A stretch of 55,381 nucleotides of DNA from RGIG3135 sp964477115 (GCA_964477115.1 CAYZCY010000006.1:1-55381), one strand, 5' to 3'. Positions 15,162-24,884 are shown, counted from the stretch's first letter. The notes: generated by a model not told the origin, from the letters alone. Made by a program: numbers and translations.

Positions 15162-16649
15162 ATGAGCAAGACCTGCGCAGAGCTGTTTGCCGGCATGGAG
15201 TGCACCGTTTTGGGCAATCCCGACGAAGTGGTCGAGGGGCTTGCGTACCGAAGCGACTGCGTAAAACCCGGTGATATGTTCTTCTGCATCGTTGGTCTTA
15301 CCGCCGACGGCCACTCTTATGCTCAGGACGCCATCGACCGTGGGGCTAAAGTGCTCGTCGTCGAGCGCAAGGTGTACTTGGCTGACGCCACCGACGTGAC
15401 CGAAGTCGTCGTTGCCGACAGCCGCAAGGCCATGGCTTTGGTGGCCTCTGCCTTCTATGACAATCCGTCTGCTGATCTTGCTCTTGTCGGTGTCACCGGT
15501 ACCAACGGCAAAACCACCATTACCTATCTGGTCGAGCAGATTGCCCGTGCTGCCGGCAAGCGCACCGGCGTCATCGGCACGGTAGGCAACCGCTTGGGCG
15601 ACGTGTCGGAGAAGTCGGCGCGAACCACGCCCGAATCTCCCGACTTGCAGCATCTGTTCGCCCGTATGCGCGATGCGCGCTGCGACGTGGTTGCCATGGA
15701 GGTAAGCTCCCATGCGCTCGACCTCGTGCGCACCTGGGGCACCAAGTTCGCGGTGACCGCCTTTACCAACCTCACGCAGGATCATCTCGACTACCACCAC
15801 ACCTTCGACGCCTATTTCGAGGCGAAGGCGCTGCTGTTCTCGAAGGCCTACCCGGCCCGTCGCGTCATCAGCATAGGTGATAAGTGGGGTCGCGAACTGT
15901 TCCGTCGTTGCTCTGACGCGGGCGACAGCGTCATCACCACCGGTTTTGACTCCTCCGCCCAGATTCACCCCGTAGAGGTGAGCTACGGCTTGGCCGAAAC
16001 ATCTATCGTGCTCGACGTGCGCGGCAAGCGCCTTGCCTTCACCTATCCTTTGGTGGGCAAGTTTAACGTCGAGAACATCATGACCGCTTTTGGCGTGGGC
16101 CTGCAGCTCGGCGTGTCCGCCGAGGACATCGCCCGCGCCCTGTCCGCAGTCCCGCAGGTTCCCGGCCGTCTCGAGCGCGTGAAGGCCCCGGCGGATGCGG
16201 ACATTGCCGTTTACGTCGACTACGCCCATACCCCTGATGCCCTAACGAAGGCCATAGCCTCCATCAAGGCTTTGTCTGACGGTTGCACGATCGTGGTCTT
16301 CGGCTGCGGCGGTGACCGCGATGCCTCGAAGCGCTCCATCATGGGACGCGCCTCTCTTGAGGCCGATTTCGCAATTGTGACAAGCGATAACCCCCGAAGC
16401 GAAAACCCGGACGCCATCATCAAGGACATCCTTGCCGGCATGGCCGATGGCGTGAACCGTTTCGAAGTCGTACCCGATCGTCGCGAGGCTATCGCCCGCG
16501 CCGTCGAGCTTGCAAGGCCCGGCGACGCCGTGCTGGTGGCGGGCAAGGGCCATGAGGACTATCAGATCATCGGCGATCAGGTTCTTCCCTTCGATGATCG
16601 CCTCGTTGCGGCGGAAGAGCTCGAGCGTATCCTGAGCTCCTCCAGGTAA
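15162..16649 (+). CDS. murE: UDP-N-acetylmuramoyl-tripeptide synthetase, meso-DAP adding
   Basis: A cytoplasmic Mur ligase that adds the third peptide residue to UDP-MurNAc-L-Ala-D-Glu. The 495-residue product shows the ATP loop GVTGTNGKTT, the carbamylated-Lys region and EVSSHALD, and NLTQDHLDYH. The selectivity motif DNPR, in SDNPRSENP, is the signature of meso-DAP rather than lysine enzymes. It ends with AGKGHEDYQ. AAAGGGG precedes ATG 15162. The DNPR motif agrees with the DAP dehydrogenase upstream, giving independent evidence for a DAP-type wall. Confidence 0.95.
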   Translation: MSKTCAELFAGMECTVLGNPDEVVEGLAYRSDCVKPGDMFFCIVGLTADGHSYAQDAIDRGAKVLVVERKVYLADATDVTEVVVADSRKAMALVASAFYDNPSADLALVGVTGTNGKTTITYLVEQIARAAGKRTGVIGTVGNRLGDVSEKSARTTPESPDLQHLFARMRDARCDVVAMEVSSHALDLVRTWGTKFAVTAFTNLTQDHLDYHHTFDAYFEAKALLFSKAYPARRVISIGDKWGRELFRRCSDAGDSVITTGFDSSAQIHPVEVSYGLAETSIVLDVRGKRLAFTYPLVGKFNVENIMTAFGVGLQLGVSAEDIARALSAVPQVPGRLERVKAPADADIAVYVDYAHTPDALTKAIASIKALSDGCTIVVFGCGGDRDASKRSIMGRASLEADFAIVTSDNPRSENPDAIIKDILAGMADGVNRFEVVPDRREAIARAVELARPGDAVLVAGKGHEDYQIIGDQVLPFDDRLVAAEELERILSSSR

Positions 16650-16683
16650 ACCCGGTCATCGGAAATGAAAGCCAAGGACAAAC

Positions 16684-18195
16684 ATGCGTCTTAACTCAAA
16701 GCAAATCGCCGCTTATACGGGCGGAGAGTTTCTCGTGCAGCCCATTGACGCTTCTGCGCTCATGAGCGGCATCAGCTGGGATTCCCGCGACATTCAGCCC
16801 GGTTGGCTCTACGTAGCGCTCGTGGGCGAGCGCGTCGACGGTCATGATTTCGTGGGTGCTGCACTCAAAGCCGGCGCGGCTGGTGCCTTGGTCATGCGCG
16901 CTCCCGATGAGCCTGCCATGATCCTTGCGCGCGAGATGGGCGCAGCCATCATCGAGGTAGCCAATACGGAAAGCGCCATCACCGATCTGGCGCGCGAGTG
17001 GAGAGGTCACCTCAAGGCCACCATCGTGGGCTTGACCGGCTCTACGGGCAAGACCACCACCAAAAACCTCGTGCGCGACGTGGTCGCCGCGGGCAAGTCG
17101 GTGGTTGCCACCCTGGCCAACCAAAACAACGAGCTCGGTGTCCCCAAGACCCTGCTCAACGCCAATCCCGAAACCGAGGTCATCGTGGTCGAGATGGGCA
17201 TGCGCGGCTTGGGCCAGATCGAGGAGCTGTGCGAGATCGTGAAGCCCCATTGGGGCATCATCACCAACGCGGGCGAATGCCACATCGAGCTTCTGGGCAG
17301 CCGCGAAAATATCGCGCGTGCCAAAGCCGAGCTCTTCGAGGCCCTGCCCGCTGCACGTGGCATCGCCTTCGTCAACGGAATGGATGACATGGCGGACTTC
17401 ATGGTGGAGCACGCACGCCTTTTCGAGCGCTCGTGTACCGCGGTGTGCTGCGATGGCTCGGGCAACTACCGTACGCAAGACGCCAACGCCGAGGCGGCGG
17501 GGTCCTGGCGTGCGCATCCGGCCGTGTGGGCCGAGGATGTCAGCCTTGATGACCAGGGTCGTCCTCGTTTCACCCTGTGCTGCCGCGGCTTTTCCGACGA
17601 ATGTCTGCCCGATGTGGATGATTCTCGCATCTTGCGTCAGGAAGTGCAGTTGGGCCTTCGCGGTATGCATAACGTATCCAACGCCTGTCAGGCTGCGGCG
17701 GTTGGCCTTGCGCTGCATCTTCCCCTCGAAACCATAGCCTGCGCGCTTGCCGCTTCGGTTCCCGAGAGCGGTCGCCAGGAAGTGGTCGAGGCTCGCGGCG
17801 GCTTCACCATCATCAACGACGCCTACAACGCCAACCCCGACTCCATGCGCGCATCCCTTGCCACCTTCAGCTCGCTGGCGGTGAAGGGCAAGCGCTATGC
17901 CGTTTTGGGCGACATGGGCGAGTTGGGCGACTATGCCCCGGCCTGCCATCGCGGTGTGGGCGAATATGCGGCAGCTAGAGACATCGATCTTCTGATCTGC
18001 GTCGGAGAGCTTTCCGCACACATCGCCGAAGGTGCGCTTGCGGCGGGAATGAGTGCGGACAGGGTTTGTCACGTGAGCGCTGTCCCCGATGTTCTGAGAG
18101 AATTGGACGTGTTGCTCGAGCCGGGCGACGCCGTGCTCGTCAAAGCTTCGCATTTTATGGAGCTAACGCGAATTGTCGAAGGATTGGTTAACTAG
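16684..18195 (+). CDS. murF: UDP-N-acetylmuramoyl-tripeptide--D-alanyl-D-alanine ligase
   Basis: This ligase adds D-Ala-D-Ala to complete the UDP-MurNAc-pentapeptide. The N-terminal domain has GISWDSRDIQPGWLYVAL. The central ATPase domain has GLTGSTGKTTTKNL, NQNNELGVPKTLL and EMGMRGLGQI. The C-terminal domain has NDAYNANPDSMRASL and AVLGDMGELG. All are family signatures, and 503 residues is slightly above average. It lies 34 bases after murE and two bases before mraY. Confidence 0.95.
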   Translation: MRLNSKQIAAYTGGEFLVQPIDASALMSGISWDSRDIQPGWLYVALVGERVDGHDFVGAALKAGAAGALVMRAPDEPAMILAREMGAAIIEVANTESAITDLAREWRGHLKATIVGLTGSTGKTTTKNLVRDVVAAGKSVVATLANQNNELGVPKTLLNANPETEVIVVEMGMRGLGQIEELCEIVKPHWGIITNAGECHIELLGSRENIARAKAELFEALPAARGIAFVNGMDDMADFMVEHARLFERSCTAVCCDGSGNYRTQDANAEAAGSWRAHPAVWAEDVSLDDQGRPRFTLCCRGFSDECLPDVDDSRILRQEVQLGLRGMHNVSNACQAAAVGLALHLPLETIACALAASVPESGRQEVVEARGGFTIINDAYNANPDSMRASLATFSSLAVKGKRYAVLGDMGELGDYAPACHRGVGEYAAARDIDLLICVGELSAHIAEGALAAGMSADRVCHVSAVPDVLRELDVLLEPGDAVLVKASHFMELTRIVEGLVN

Positions 18196-18197
18196 TT

Positions 18198-19241
18198 ATG
18201 TTCTCGGTCTTTGCGCAGTATCCGACTTTCCTGGTGTTTCTGGCGGTGGTTCTCGGCATTGTCATCACTATCGCCCTCATGCCCATGTGGATTCGTTTCC
18301 TGAAGTCGAGCCAGATCGGCCAGCAGGTGCGTGCTGATGGCCCTGAGAGCCATCTGGTGAAGCAGGGAACACCCACCATGGGCGGTGTGATCATGCTGGT
18401 GGCCGTCATTCTGTGCGCGCTGCTCGTGTGCGCGCCAACACCCGATACCTACCTGCTTTTAGGCGCAACGGTTCTCACTGGCGTGCTCGGCTTCATTGAC
18501 GACGCTTCCAAGGTTGCCCATGAGCGCTCCCTCGGCCTGACCCCCAAGGCAAAGCTCATCGGCCAGTTTGCCATCGCGACGGCGTTTGCGCTGGCCGCCG
18601 TCAACGTGCTTGGCATCGCCCCCACGGTTGAAATCCCCTTCATCTACACCTTCGACCTGGGCGTTCTGCAAACCACCCTGCCCATCGGCGAAGACGGCCT
18701 GGTCATTCCGTGGCTCTATCTTATCTTCGTCGACATTCTCATGGTGGGTATGTGTAACGCCGTCAACCTCACCGATGGCCTTGACGGCTTGGCTTCCGGC
18801 ACGGTCATGATCGTCATGATCGTCATGGCGGCTATCGCCTACCACGCCAACGTGCTTTCGGCGGCCATCTTCTCCGCCGGCCTCGCAGGCGCCTGCATCG
18901 GGTTTTTGTGGTACAACTCCTATCCGGCCGACATCTTCATGGGCGACACCGGATCCCTTGCCCTCGGCATGGCGCTCGGTTGCCTTGCCGTGGTCACCAA
19001 AACCGAGTTCATCGTGATCATCATCGGCGGTCTGTTCGTCGCCGAGGCCCTTTCCGTTATGATTCAGGTCGCTTACTTCAAAAAGACCAGAAAGCGCATC
19101 TTCCTCATGGCGCCGCTGCATCACCACTTCGAGAAAAAGGGTTGGAGCGAGACCAAGGTCGTCATCCGCTTCTGGATTGTCTCCGGCGTTCTGGCCGCCT
19201 GCGGTTTTGTCCTTTACTTCGCGGAGTTCATGTTCGCCTAA
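18198..19241 (+). CDS. mraY: Phospho-N-acetylmuramoyl-pentapeptide transferase
   Basis: A ten-helix membrane enzyme that transfers phospho-MurNAc-pentapeptide to undecaprenyl phosphate, forming lipid I. In its 347 residues the diagnostic motifs are clear: KQGTPTMGG, FIDDASKV (metal-binding DDxxK), NLTDGLDGLA (NAVNLTDGLDGL in context), GDTGSLALG and LMAPLHHHFEKKGW with the conserved His cluster. It starts two bases after the murF stop. A strong terminator follows, so it ends the first dcw transcript. Confidence 0.96.
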   Translation: MFSVFAQYPTFLVFLAVVLGIVITIALMPMWIRFLKSSQIGQQVRADGPESHLVKQGTPTMGGVIMLVAVILCALLVCAPTPDTYLLLGATVLTGVLGFIDDASKVAHERSLGLTPKAKLIGQFAIATAFALAAVNVLGIAPTVEIPFIYTFDLGVLQTTLPIGEDGLVIPWLYLIFVDILMVGMCNAVNLTDGLDGLASGTVMIVMIVMAAIAYHANVLSAAIFSAGLAGACIGFLWYNSYPADIFMGDTGSLALGMALGCLAVVTKTEFIVIIIGGLFVAEALSVMIQVAYFKKTRKRIFLMAPLHHHFEKKGWSETKVVIRFWIVSGVLAACGFVLYFAEFMFA

Positions 19242-19264
19242 GGCTTTGTTTGCGTGGCGAAGGT

Positions 19265-19297
19265 AAGCGCCCCATTTTGAAGGGGCGCTTGTTTTTT
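19265..19297 (+). terminator. Strong intrinsic terminator inside the dcw cluster, after mraY
   Basis: AAGCGCCCC (19265-19273), eight-base loop, GGGGCGCTT (19282-19290), then GTTTTTT. The 9-bp perfect stem and U run make this unambiguous. murD onward must therefore have its own promoter or depend on readthrough. Confidence 0.92.
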
Positions 19298-19330
19298 ATG
19301 CGTTCGATCTTCCTCGTTTTGCCATTGGCT

Positions 19331-19352
19331 GTTAAGCTAACTTGGTTAAGCT
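19331..19352 (+). promoter_or_regulatory. Direct repeat GTTAAGCT in the murD upstream region
   Basis: GTTAAGCT at 19331-19338 and 19345-19352, 14 bp apart. The second copy continues to TTAAAC, making a near-palindrome. It lies between the mraY terminator and murD where a promoter is required; no clear -35/-10 pair is visible. Confidence 0.35.
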
Positions 19353-19442
19353 TAAACGTACGACATGCGAGGTCTGGCTGCCTTGAAAGCCCATGCCAAA
19401 CGCTCGCATTTAAATGCAGAATAAAAGGATGTGCGAGCTGTT

Positions 19443-20951
19443 ATGACTCACATTGAGCTTCTCGAAGGGCGAAAGCATGCCCCCGTGCAACTGGGTGACG
19501 TCCTGATCCTTGGTTTGGGGAAGAGCGGCCTTGCCTGCGCGGATTACCTGAGCCGTCTTTTGGGTACGCGCGTTGCGAGTCTGACGGTTGCAGCTGGCAA
19601 ATCCAATGAAAAGGCCGAAGCCTGGGCGGCAGGCGCGCGTAAGGCTGGCGTTTGCGTAGAATTTGATCTCGAGCAATTTGATCGCGCTTTTGATCTCTGT
19701 ATCGCAAGCCCCGGCATCTCGGAGTTTTCGGACTTTTACCTCAACGCCGCTGCGGCGAGCAACGAAATCATGAGCGAAGTCGAGTTCGCCTGGCGCGAAA
19801 GCGCGGCGGATTCTCAGTGGGTCGCCATTACCGGCACCAACGGCAAAACCACCACCACCGCTATGACCGAACACCTTCTCAAAGTCGCGGGTATGAAGGC
19901 GCGTGCTGTGGGAAATATCGGCGACACCTGCATTGAGGCGGTTTCAGCCGGTCAGACTGAGCTGTACGTGGCCGAAGTGTCCTCCTATCAGCTCGCCTCC
20001 ACCATTGATTTCGCACCGCAGGTTTCTGTCATGCTCAACATCACGCCCGACCACTTAAGCTGGCACAAAAGCCACGAGGCTTACGCTAAAGCGAAGTGGA
20101 AGGTTATAGCCAACCAGGCGAAGGTGGATGGTGCTGTGGCCGTTCTTGACGCCACGGATGACGAGGTGCGCGCTAAGGTGCGCGAGCTTCGCGCGCTTTC
20201 GCGCGAGGAGCGAGGATTCGACTACATTCCCATTGGCACGAAGCGCGGCCTTCGCTTTGACATGCGTGAAGCCTGCGGCAGCGACTTTGCCGCGTTCATT
20301 GCGCCTAACGGCTGCCTTCACGTGGCGGCTCCCTTCGTTGAAGCCGATCTTGCTCGCGCGGATGACTTGCAGATCAAGGGAGACCATAACGCCGCAAACG
20401 CGCTTGCGGCAGCTTCGGCAGCCCTTGCCCTCGGCGCTTCGCCTGAGCTGGTGAAGCGGGGTTTGGAGAGCTTTGCGCCCTTGGAGCATCGCATCGAGCC
20501 CTGCGGCAAAGTGGCGGGTGTTTCCTGCTACAACGACTCCAAGGCCACCAATGTGGACGCTGTGCTGAAGGCGCTCGTTGCCTTTGGCGACGTGAAGCCC
20601 ATCATCCTGCTCGGCGGTCGTGATAAAGGCACCAACCTTGAGCCTCTCATAGCCGCTTGCGCCACCTCCGCGAAGGCCGTGGTTCTCTTCGGCGAGTCCC
20701 GAGACCGCTTCGAAGCCTCCTTTGCGCCTGATGCCCGCATGAAAGACGCCTGCGTTCCCGTTTTGCTGGCGGATCGCATGGAAAATGCGCTTGACGCTGC
20801 TCTTTTTGCGGCGAGTGCGGGTGATGTGGTCTTGCTGTCTCCCGCATGTGCATCCTTTGACGAATTCAGCTGCTACGAAGAGCGCGGTGAGGTGTTCAAG
20901 CGCCTGGTAGCGCAGCGTGCTTCGGCTAGTACGTCCGCTGGCGAGAACTAG
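19443..20951 (+). CDS. murD: UDP-N-acetylmuramoylalanine--D-glutamate ligase
   Basis: This Mur ligase adds D-glutamate to UDP-MurNAc-L-alanine. The Rossmann-like first domain has LILGLGKSGLA. The ATPase domain has ITGTNGKTTTTAM, GNIGD, EVSSYQL and NITPDHLSWH. The C-terminal part has LEHRIEPCG, YNDSKATNVDAVLKAL and ILLGGRDKG, then LLSPACASFDEF. Length from ATG 19443 is 502 residues, slightly long. GTG 19431 is an alternative but lies only two bases from the AAAGGA site, while ATG 19443 is 14 bases away, so the exact start is uncertain. It is the first gene after the internal terminator. Confidence 0.94.
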   Translation: MTHIELLEGRKHAPVQLGDVLILGLGKSGLACADYLSRLLGTRVASLTVAAGKSNEKAEAWAAGARKAGVCVEFDLEQFDRAFDLCIASPGISEFSDFYLNAAAASNEIMSEVEFAWRESAADSQWVAITGTNGKTTTTAMTEHLLKVAGMKARAVGNIGDTCIEAVSAGQTELYVAEVSSYQLASTIDFAPQVSVMLNITPDHLSWHKSHEAYAKAKWKVIANQAKVDGAVAVLDATDDEVRAKVRELRALSREERGFDYIPIGTKRGLRFDMREACGSDFAAFIAPNGCLHVAAPFVEADLARADDLQIKGDHNAANALAAASAALALGASPELVKRGLESFAPLEHRIEPCGKVAGVSCYNDSKATNVDAVLKALVAFGDVKPIILLGGRDKGTNLEPLIAACATSAKAVVLFGESRDRFEASFAPDARMKDACVPVLLADRMENALDAALFAASAGDVVLLSPACASFDEFSCYEERGEVFKRLVAQRASASTSAGEN

Positions 20952-20967
20952 GCGGTCGGGTATTTTC

Positions 20968-22305
20968 ATGGCCGCAGGCAGAAGAAAGAACACAGGCGTT
21001 CCAGCCGATATACTCGGGCCGCGCATCATTCTCATGCTGGCGGTGCTCGCGCTCGTGCTCATCGGCTTGGTGATGGTGTATTCCACCTCGTCGGTCAACG
21101 CCATCGAGGAGGGCTTGTCCACTACGCACTATATCGTGCGACAGGTGGCCTTTACCCTCATCGGCTTGGGCTTCGCGGTCGTTCTGTACAAGTTCATTCC
21201 CTATCGTTGGTGGGGTGGCAAGTGGGTTTGGATCGTGTGGGGCGTAGCCCTTGTCCTGCTTGTCCTCACGGCGCTCATCGGCATAGAGGAATACGGCGCG
21301 AAGCGCTGGTTAGGCGTTGGATCCTTTACCATCCAGCCTTCCGAGTTTGTCAAAATCGCCTTCGTGCTCATGGCCGCGCGCATCCTTTACGATGCACGCA
21401 ACGAAACCATCACCTCAACCGCCGCGCTTGCTCAGGCTATCGTGCTGATCATCGTCCCCGTGATGCTGCTCTACCTAACGCAGTCTGACCTGGGTACCAC
21501 GCTCATCATCCTCATCGGCGTTTACGCGGTCATGTGGCTGGGCGAGGTGCCGAGCAAGGTCATGGTTGCCCTAGCCGTCGCGGGCGTTCTGTTTGCCCTG
21601 TACGCGGTTTTCGGCACGGGCTACAGGTCCGATCGCATGGTTTATCTCAACCCCTGGGATGACGGCCGGGGCGGTTACGGCACGGGCTACAACATCATCA
21701 GGTCCTATTACGCCCTTGCGGAAGGTGGGCTTTTCGGCGTGGGTTTGGGCAACTCCCACGAGAAGTACCAGTATCTCTTCGCATCCGAAAGCGACTTCAT
21801 CTTCGCCATCTTGGGCGAGGAGCTTGGCATGGCAGGCTGTCTTCTGGTCATCGGCCTGTTCCTGACCGTGCTCTACTCCGGCCTGCGCATCGCGCGCAGC
21901 GCTCCGGATGACCTGGGCGTCATGATTGCCGGAGGACTGGTCATCATGCTCGTCTTCCAGGCTTTCCTTAACATTGGCTGCGTCATCGGCGTGCTTCCCA
22001 CCACGGGCAAGCCCCTGCCCTTCGTGTCCCACGGCGGCTCCTCGATGATGTCTTCCATGATCATCGTCGGGCTCATCCTTTCGGTGTCACGCGCTGCTGA
22101 GGAAGAGCATGCCATGTACGAGCGCAGGCGCGAAGACCTGCTCGTGGTGAGGGCCGCAGGCGATGACCCCTTCATTCAGACTGATTACGCGGACACCCGG
22201 CACTCTTACGGGCACGGCTCGCACAAGGTGCGTAGCTTTGAGTCCCTGCCGCGCACCGCGTCTTTTAACTCTCACGCCAACCCAACACGTTCGAGCAGGA
22301 GGTAG
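20968..22305 (+). CDS. ftsW: Septal peptidoglycan polymerase FtsW (SEDS family)
   Basis: A polytopic membrane glycosyltransferase that polymerises lipid II at the septum with FtsI. ATG 20968 gives 445 residues and about ten membrane segments. SEDS motifs include MVYSTSS in the first helix, GAKRWLGVGSFTIQPSEFVKIAFVL (in pieces KRWLGVG and QPSEFVK), TQSDLGTT, GTGYNIIRSYYALAEGG and GVLPTTGKPLPFVSHGGSS. The soluble C-terminal tail (about 385-445) is charged and could bind division partners. The ribosome site is weak and the gene follows murD by 16 bases. Confidence 0.94.
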   Translation: MAAGRRKNTGVPADILGPRIILMLAVLALVLIGLVMVYSTSSVNAIEEGLSTTHYIVRQVAFTLIGLGFAVVLYKFIPYRWWGGKWVWIVWGVALVLLVLTALIGIEEYGAKRWLGVGSFTIQPSEFVKIAFVLMAARILYDARNETITSTAALAQAIVLIIVPVMLLYLTQSDLGTTLIILIGVYAVMWLGEVPSKVMVALAVAGVLFALYAVFGTGYRSDRMVYLNPWDDGRGGYGTGYNIIRSYYALAEGGLFGVGLGNSHEKYQYLFASESDFIFAILGEELGMAGCLLVIGLFLTVLYSGLRIARSAPDDLGVMIAGGLVIMLVFQAFLNIGCVIGVLPTTGKPLPFVSHGGSSMMSSMIIVGLILSVSRAAEEEHAMYERRREDLLVVRAAGDDPFIQTDYADTRHSYGHGSHKVRSFESLPRTASFNSHANPTRSSRR

Positions 22306-22309
22306 GAAC

Positions 22310-23425
22310 ATGCGCGTTGTCGTTTCCGGTGGCGGAACCGCAGGTCACATCAATCCCGCGCTGGCTTTGGCCGAGGTGCTCGCCGACCGTGGCTGCACCG
22401 TCGACTTCGCGGGCACGCCGCAGGGCGTCGAGGCTCGTCTTGTGCCCCAGGCAGGCGTTCCCTTCAAGGCTTTCGAGGCTTCGGGCTTCAACCGCCGCAA
22501 GCCGGCCACCATCGTGTCGGGTGTTGGCAAGATCATGAGGTCCACCAAGGCGGCTGGGGCCTGGTTTGCCGAAATCAAGCCCGATGTAGTCGTGGGTTTT
22601 GGCGGCTACGTGTCCATCCCCGTTGCGCGCGCGGCGCTTTCCATGGGTATTCCCGTGGTGGTGCACGAGCAGAACTCCGTCATGGGCATGGCCAACAAGT
22701 ACCTCTCCAAACGGGCCAAAACCGTGTGTTTGACCTACGAGTGCACCGCTTCGGCCGTTGAGGACGCATCGAAGGTGCGCGTGACGGGCAATCCCGTTCG
22801 CTCGTCGGTTCTCAAGGCAGACCGCGCAGAGGGCCGCGCGATGCTCGGACTTGCCGAAGACGAGTTCATGCTGCTCGTGTTTGGTGGCAGCCTGGGTGCG
22901 CGTCAGATCAATTCGGGCATTGCCGCCATGAAGGACGAGATCCTCTCAAACGAAAAGCTGCGCGTGGTCCACATCACCGGCCCGAAGGAGCTTGACCGCG
23001 TGACTGAGGAGATGGCGCTTACCGAAAGTGAGGCGGCGCGCTGGCAGCTCATGGGCTATCAGGATCGCATGGGCCAGACGCTTGCGGCAGCTGATGCCAT
23101 CGTCTCCCGTGCGGGGGCAACCTCGCTCGCCGAGATATCTGCCCTCGCTATCCCCGCGCTCCTGATTCCCTACCCCTACGCGACCGAGGATCACCAGACC
23201 ACCAACGCGAAGGCTTACGTCGAAGCGGGTTGCGCGCTCATGCTTCCCGACTCCGAGGCCTTAGGTGCAGGCTTTAAGGAAAAGGTGCGCATCCTGCTCA
23301 ATGACGCATCCGCTCGTGCGGCAATGTCTGCAGCTGCGCGCGAGCAGAAGACGGCCGATGCTGCTGCAAACTTGGCAGATGTTGTGATGGAGGCAGCGGG
23401 CGAAGCTGCCCATGCGCTACAATAG
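22310..23425 (+). CDS. murG: UDP-GlcNAc:undecaprenyl-PP-MurNAc-pentapeptide GlcNAc transferase
   Basis: A membrane-associated GT-B glycosyltransferase that converts lipid I to lipid II. The 371-residue product begins VVVSGGGTAGHINPALALAE (glycine-rich acceptor loop), then VVGFGGYVSIP, HEQNSVMG and VTGNPVR in the first domain. LLVFGGSLGARQIN, GATSLAEISALAIPALLIPYP and DHQTTNA form the UDP-GlcNAc site. ATG 22310 is preceded by AGGAGG. It follows ftsW by four bases, and the C-terminus runs directly into the murC leader. Confidence 0.96.
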   Translation: MRVVVSGGGTAGHINPALALAEVLADRGCTVDFAGTPQGVEARLVPQAGVPFKAFEASGFNRRKPATIVSGVGKIMRSTKAAGAWFAEIKPDVVVGFGGYVSIPVARAALSMGIPVVVHEQNSVMGMANKYLSKRAKTVCLTYECTASAVEDASKVRVTGNPVRSSVLKADRAEGRAMLGLAEDEFMLLVFGGSLGARQINSGIAAMKDEILSNEKLRVVHITGPKELDRVTEEMALTESEAARWQLMGYQDRMGQTLAAADAIVSRAGATSLAEISALAIPALLIPYPYATEDHQTTNAKAYVEAGCALMLPDSEALGAGFKEKVRILLNDASARAAMSAAAREQKTADAAANLADVVMEAAGEAAHALQ

Positions 23426-23468
23426 CGCGGCGCTAAACGACGAAGGCATTCTGAGGATGGAGAAACGA

Positions 23469-24866
23469 ATGGAAAACGTGAGCACCGACAAGCTGCATTT
23501 CATCGGCGTCGGAGGTGTCGGTATGAGCGGCATCGCCCGCGTGGCTCATGATCAGGGCATGAAGGTAAGCGGCTCCGACATCAGGGAGAGCCGTTACACG
23601 AAGCAGCTCAAGGATGCGGGCCTTACCATTCACATCGGTCAGGATGCCGACAACATTCCCGAGGGAGACCCCATCGTTGTGGTGTCCACCGCCATTCTTG
23701 AAAACAACCCCGAGCTCATCGAGGCACGTCGCCGCGGCCTTGACATTCGCCATCGCGCCCAAATGCTTGCCTACCTCGGCCGCAATTTGGACACCTTGGC
23801 TGTAGCCGGCACGCATGGCAAGACCACTACGTCTTCCATGCTGGCAAGCACGCTTCACGCCATGGGCCTAGACCCCACCTTCCTCATCGGCGGTATCGTG
23901 CGCGCCTATGGAACCAACGCGCATTCCGGCGAAGGTGAGTATTACGTTGTCGAAGCCGATGAGAGCGACAAGTCATTCACCTACCTGTCCCCGGCAGCCG
24001 CCATCATCACCAACATCGAAGCGGATCACCTGGACCACTACGAGGGCCTGAGCGAGATTTACGAGCAGTTCCGCCTGTTCATGCAGTCCATTCCCGACGG
24101 TGGCGTGGCCGTTGTCTGCGGCGACGACGAGCCCCTCGTGCGCCTCGCGCGCGAAAGCGTAAAGCGCGTGGTCACCTACGGTTTCGCCGAGGGCTGTGAT
24201 GTTCGCATCGTTGAGGCGAAGCCCCATGGCGTCGGCTCCTCTTTCGTGCTTGAGTTTGCCGACGGTCGTCGCGTTGCCAGCTCCATCAAGCAAAACCCCG
24301 GCATTCACAACGTGAGCAACGGCGCAAGCGTGCTCGCGCTTATCGACGCCCTGGGCTATGACGTGAAGCTCGCCGCTGAGAAGCTCTCCGAGTTTGCCGG
24401 CGTCAAGCGTCGCTTCGATTTGGTGGGCAAGGCCGGCGGCACTACCGTGGTCGACGACTACGCCCATCATCCCACAGAGATCGCAGCCACCATTCGCGCG
24501 GCGAAGGAACTTGACTTCAAGCGCGTTCACGTGCTGTTCCAGCCTCATCGCTATTCCCGCGTCAACCTGTTCACCGAGGTCCTCAAGGACGAGTTCGCCT
24601 GCGCCTTCGATGCAGCCGACACCGTGACTTTCATGGACGTCTATGCAGCGGGCGAGGCTCCGGTTCCCGGTGTCAACGGCAAGACCTTCCTTCAGGTCAT
24701 CCTCGATCACGAGGGCCATCCGCCCTGCCATTACGTACCGCGTCGCATCGACGCTGCCGCCCATATCGCCGACATCGCCGGCGAAGGAGATCTGGTCATC
24801 ACCATGGGCGCGGGTGATGTGACCGAACTCGGTTCTCAGATCATCGACGAGATCAATCGTCGCTAG
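23469..24866 (+). CDS. murC: UDP-N-acetylmuramate--L-alanine ligase
   Basis: The first Mur ligase, adding L-alanine to UDP-MurNAc. It starts FIGVGGVGMSGIARVAHDQG, then AVAGTHGKTTTSSML (ATP loop with the His typical of MurC), EADESDKSF, NIEADHLDHY, VDDYAHHPTEI and FQPHRYSR. These are diagnostic. Three in-frame ATGs are possible (23412 inside murG, 23457, 23469). I chose 23469 because GGAG lies six bases ahead and it gives a standard 465-residue protein starting shortly before the Rossmann motif. Confidence 0.94.
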   Translation: MENVSTDKLHFIGVGGVGMSGIARVAHDQGMKVSGSDIRESRYTKQLKDAGLTIHIGQDADNIPEGDPIVVVSTAILENNPELIEARRRGLDIRHRAQMLAYLGRNLDTLAVAGTHGKTTTSSMLASTLHAMGLDPTFLIGGIVRAYGTNAHSGEGEYYVVEADESDKSFTYLSPAAAIITNIEADHLDHYEGLSEIYEQFRLFMQSIPDGGVAVVCGDDEPLVRLARESVKRVVTYGFAEGCDVRIVEAKPHGVGSSFVLEFADGRRVASSIKQNPGIHNVSNGASVLALIDALGYDVKLAAEKLSEFAGVKRRFDLVGKAGGTTVVDDYAHHPTEIAATIRAAKELDFKRVHVLFQPHRYSRVNLFTEVLKDEFACAFDAADTVTFMDVYAAGEAPVPGVNGKTFLQVILDHEGHPPCHYVPRRIDAAAHIADIAGEGDLVITMGAGDVTELGSQIIDEINRR

Positions 24867-24884
24867 GGAACGGATAGCTCTTCT

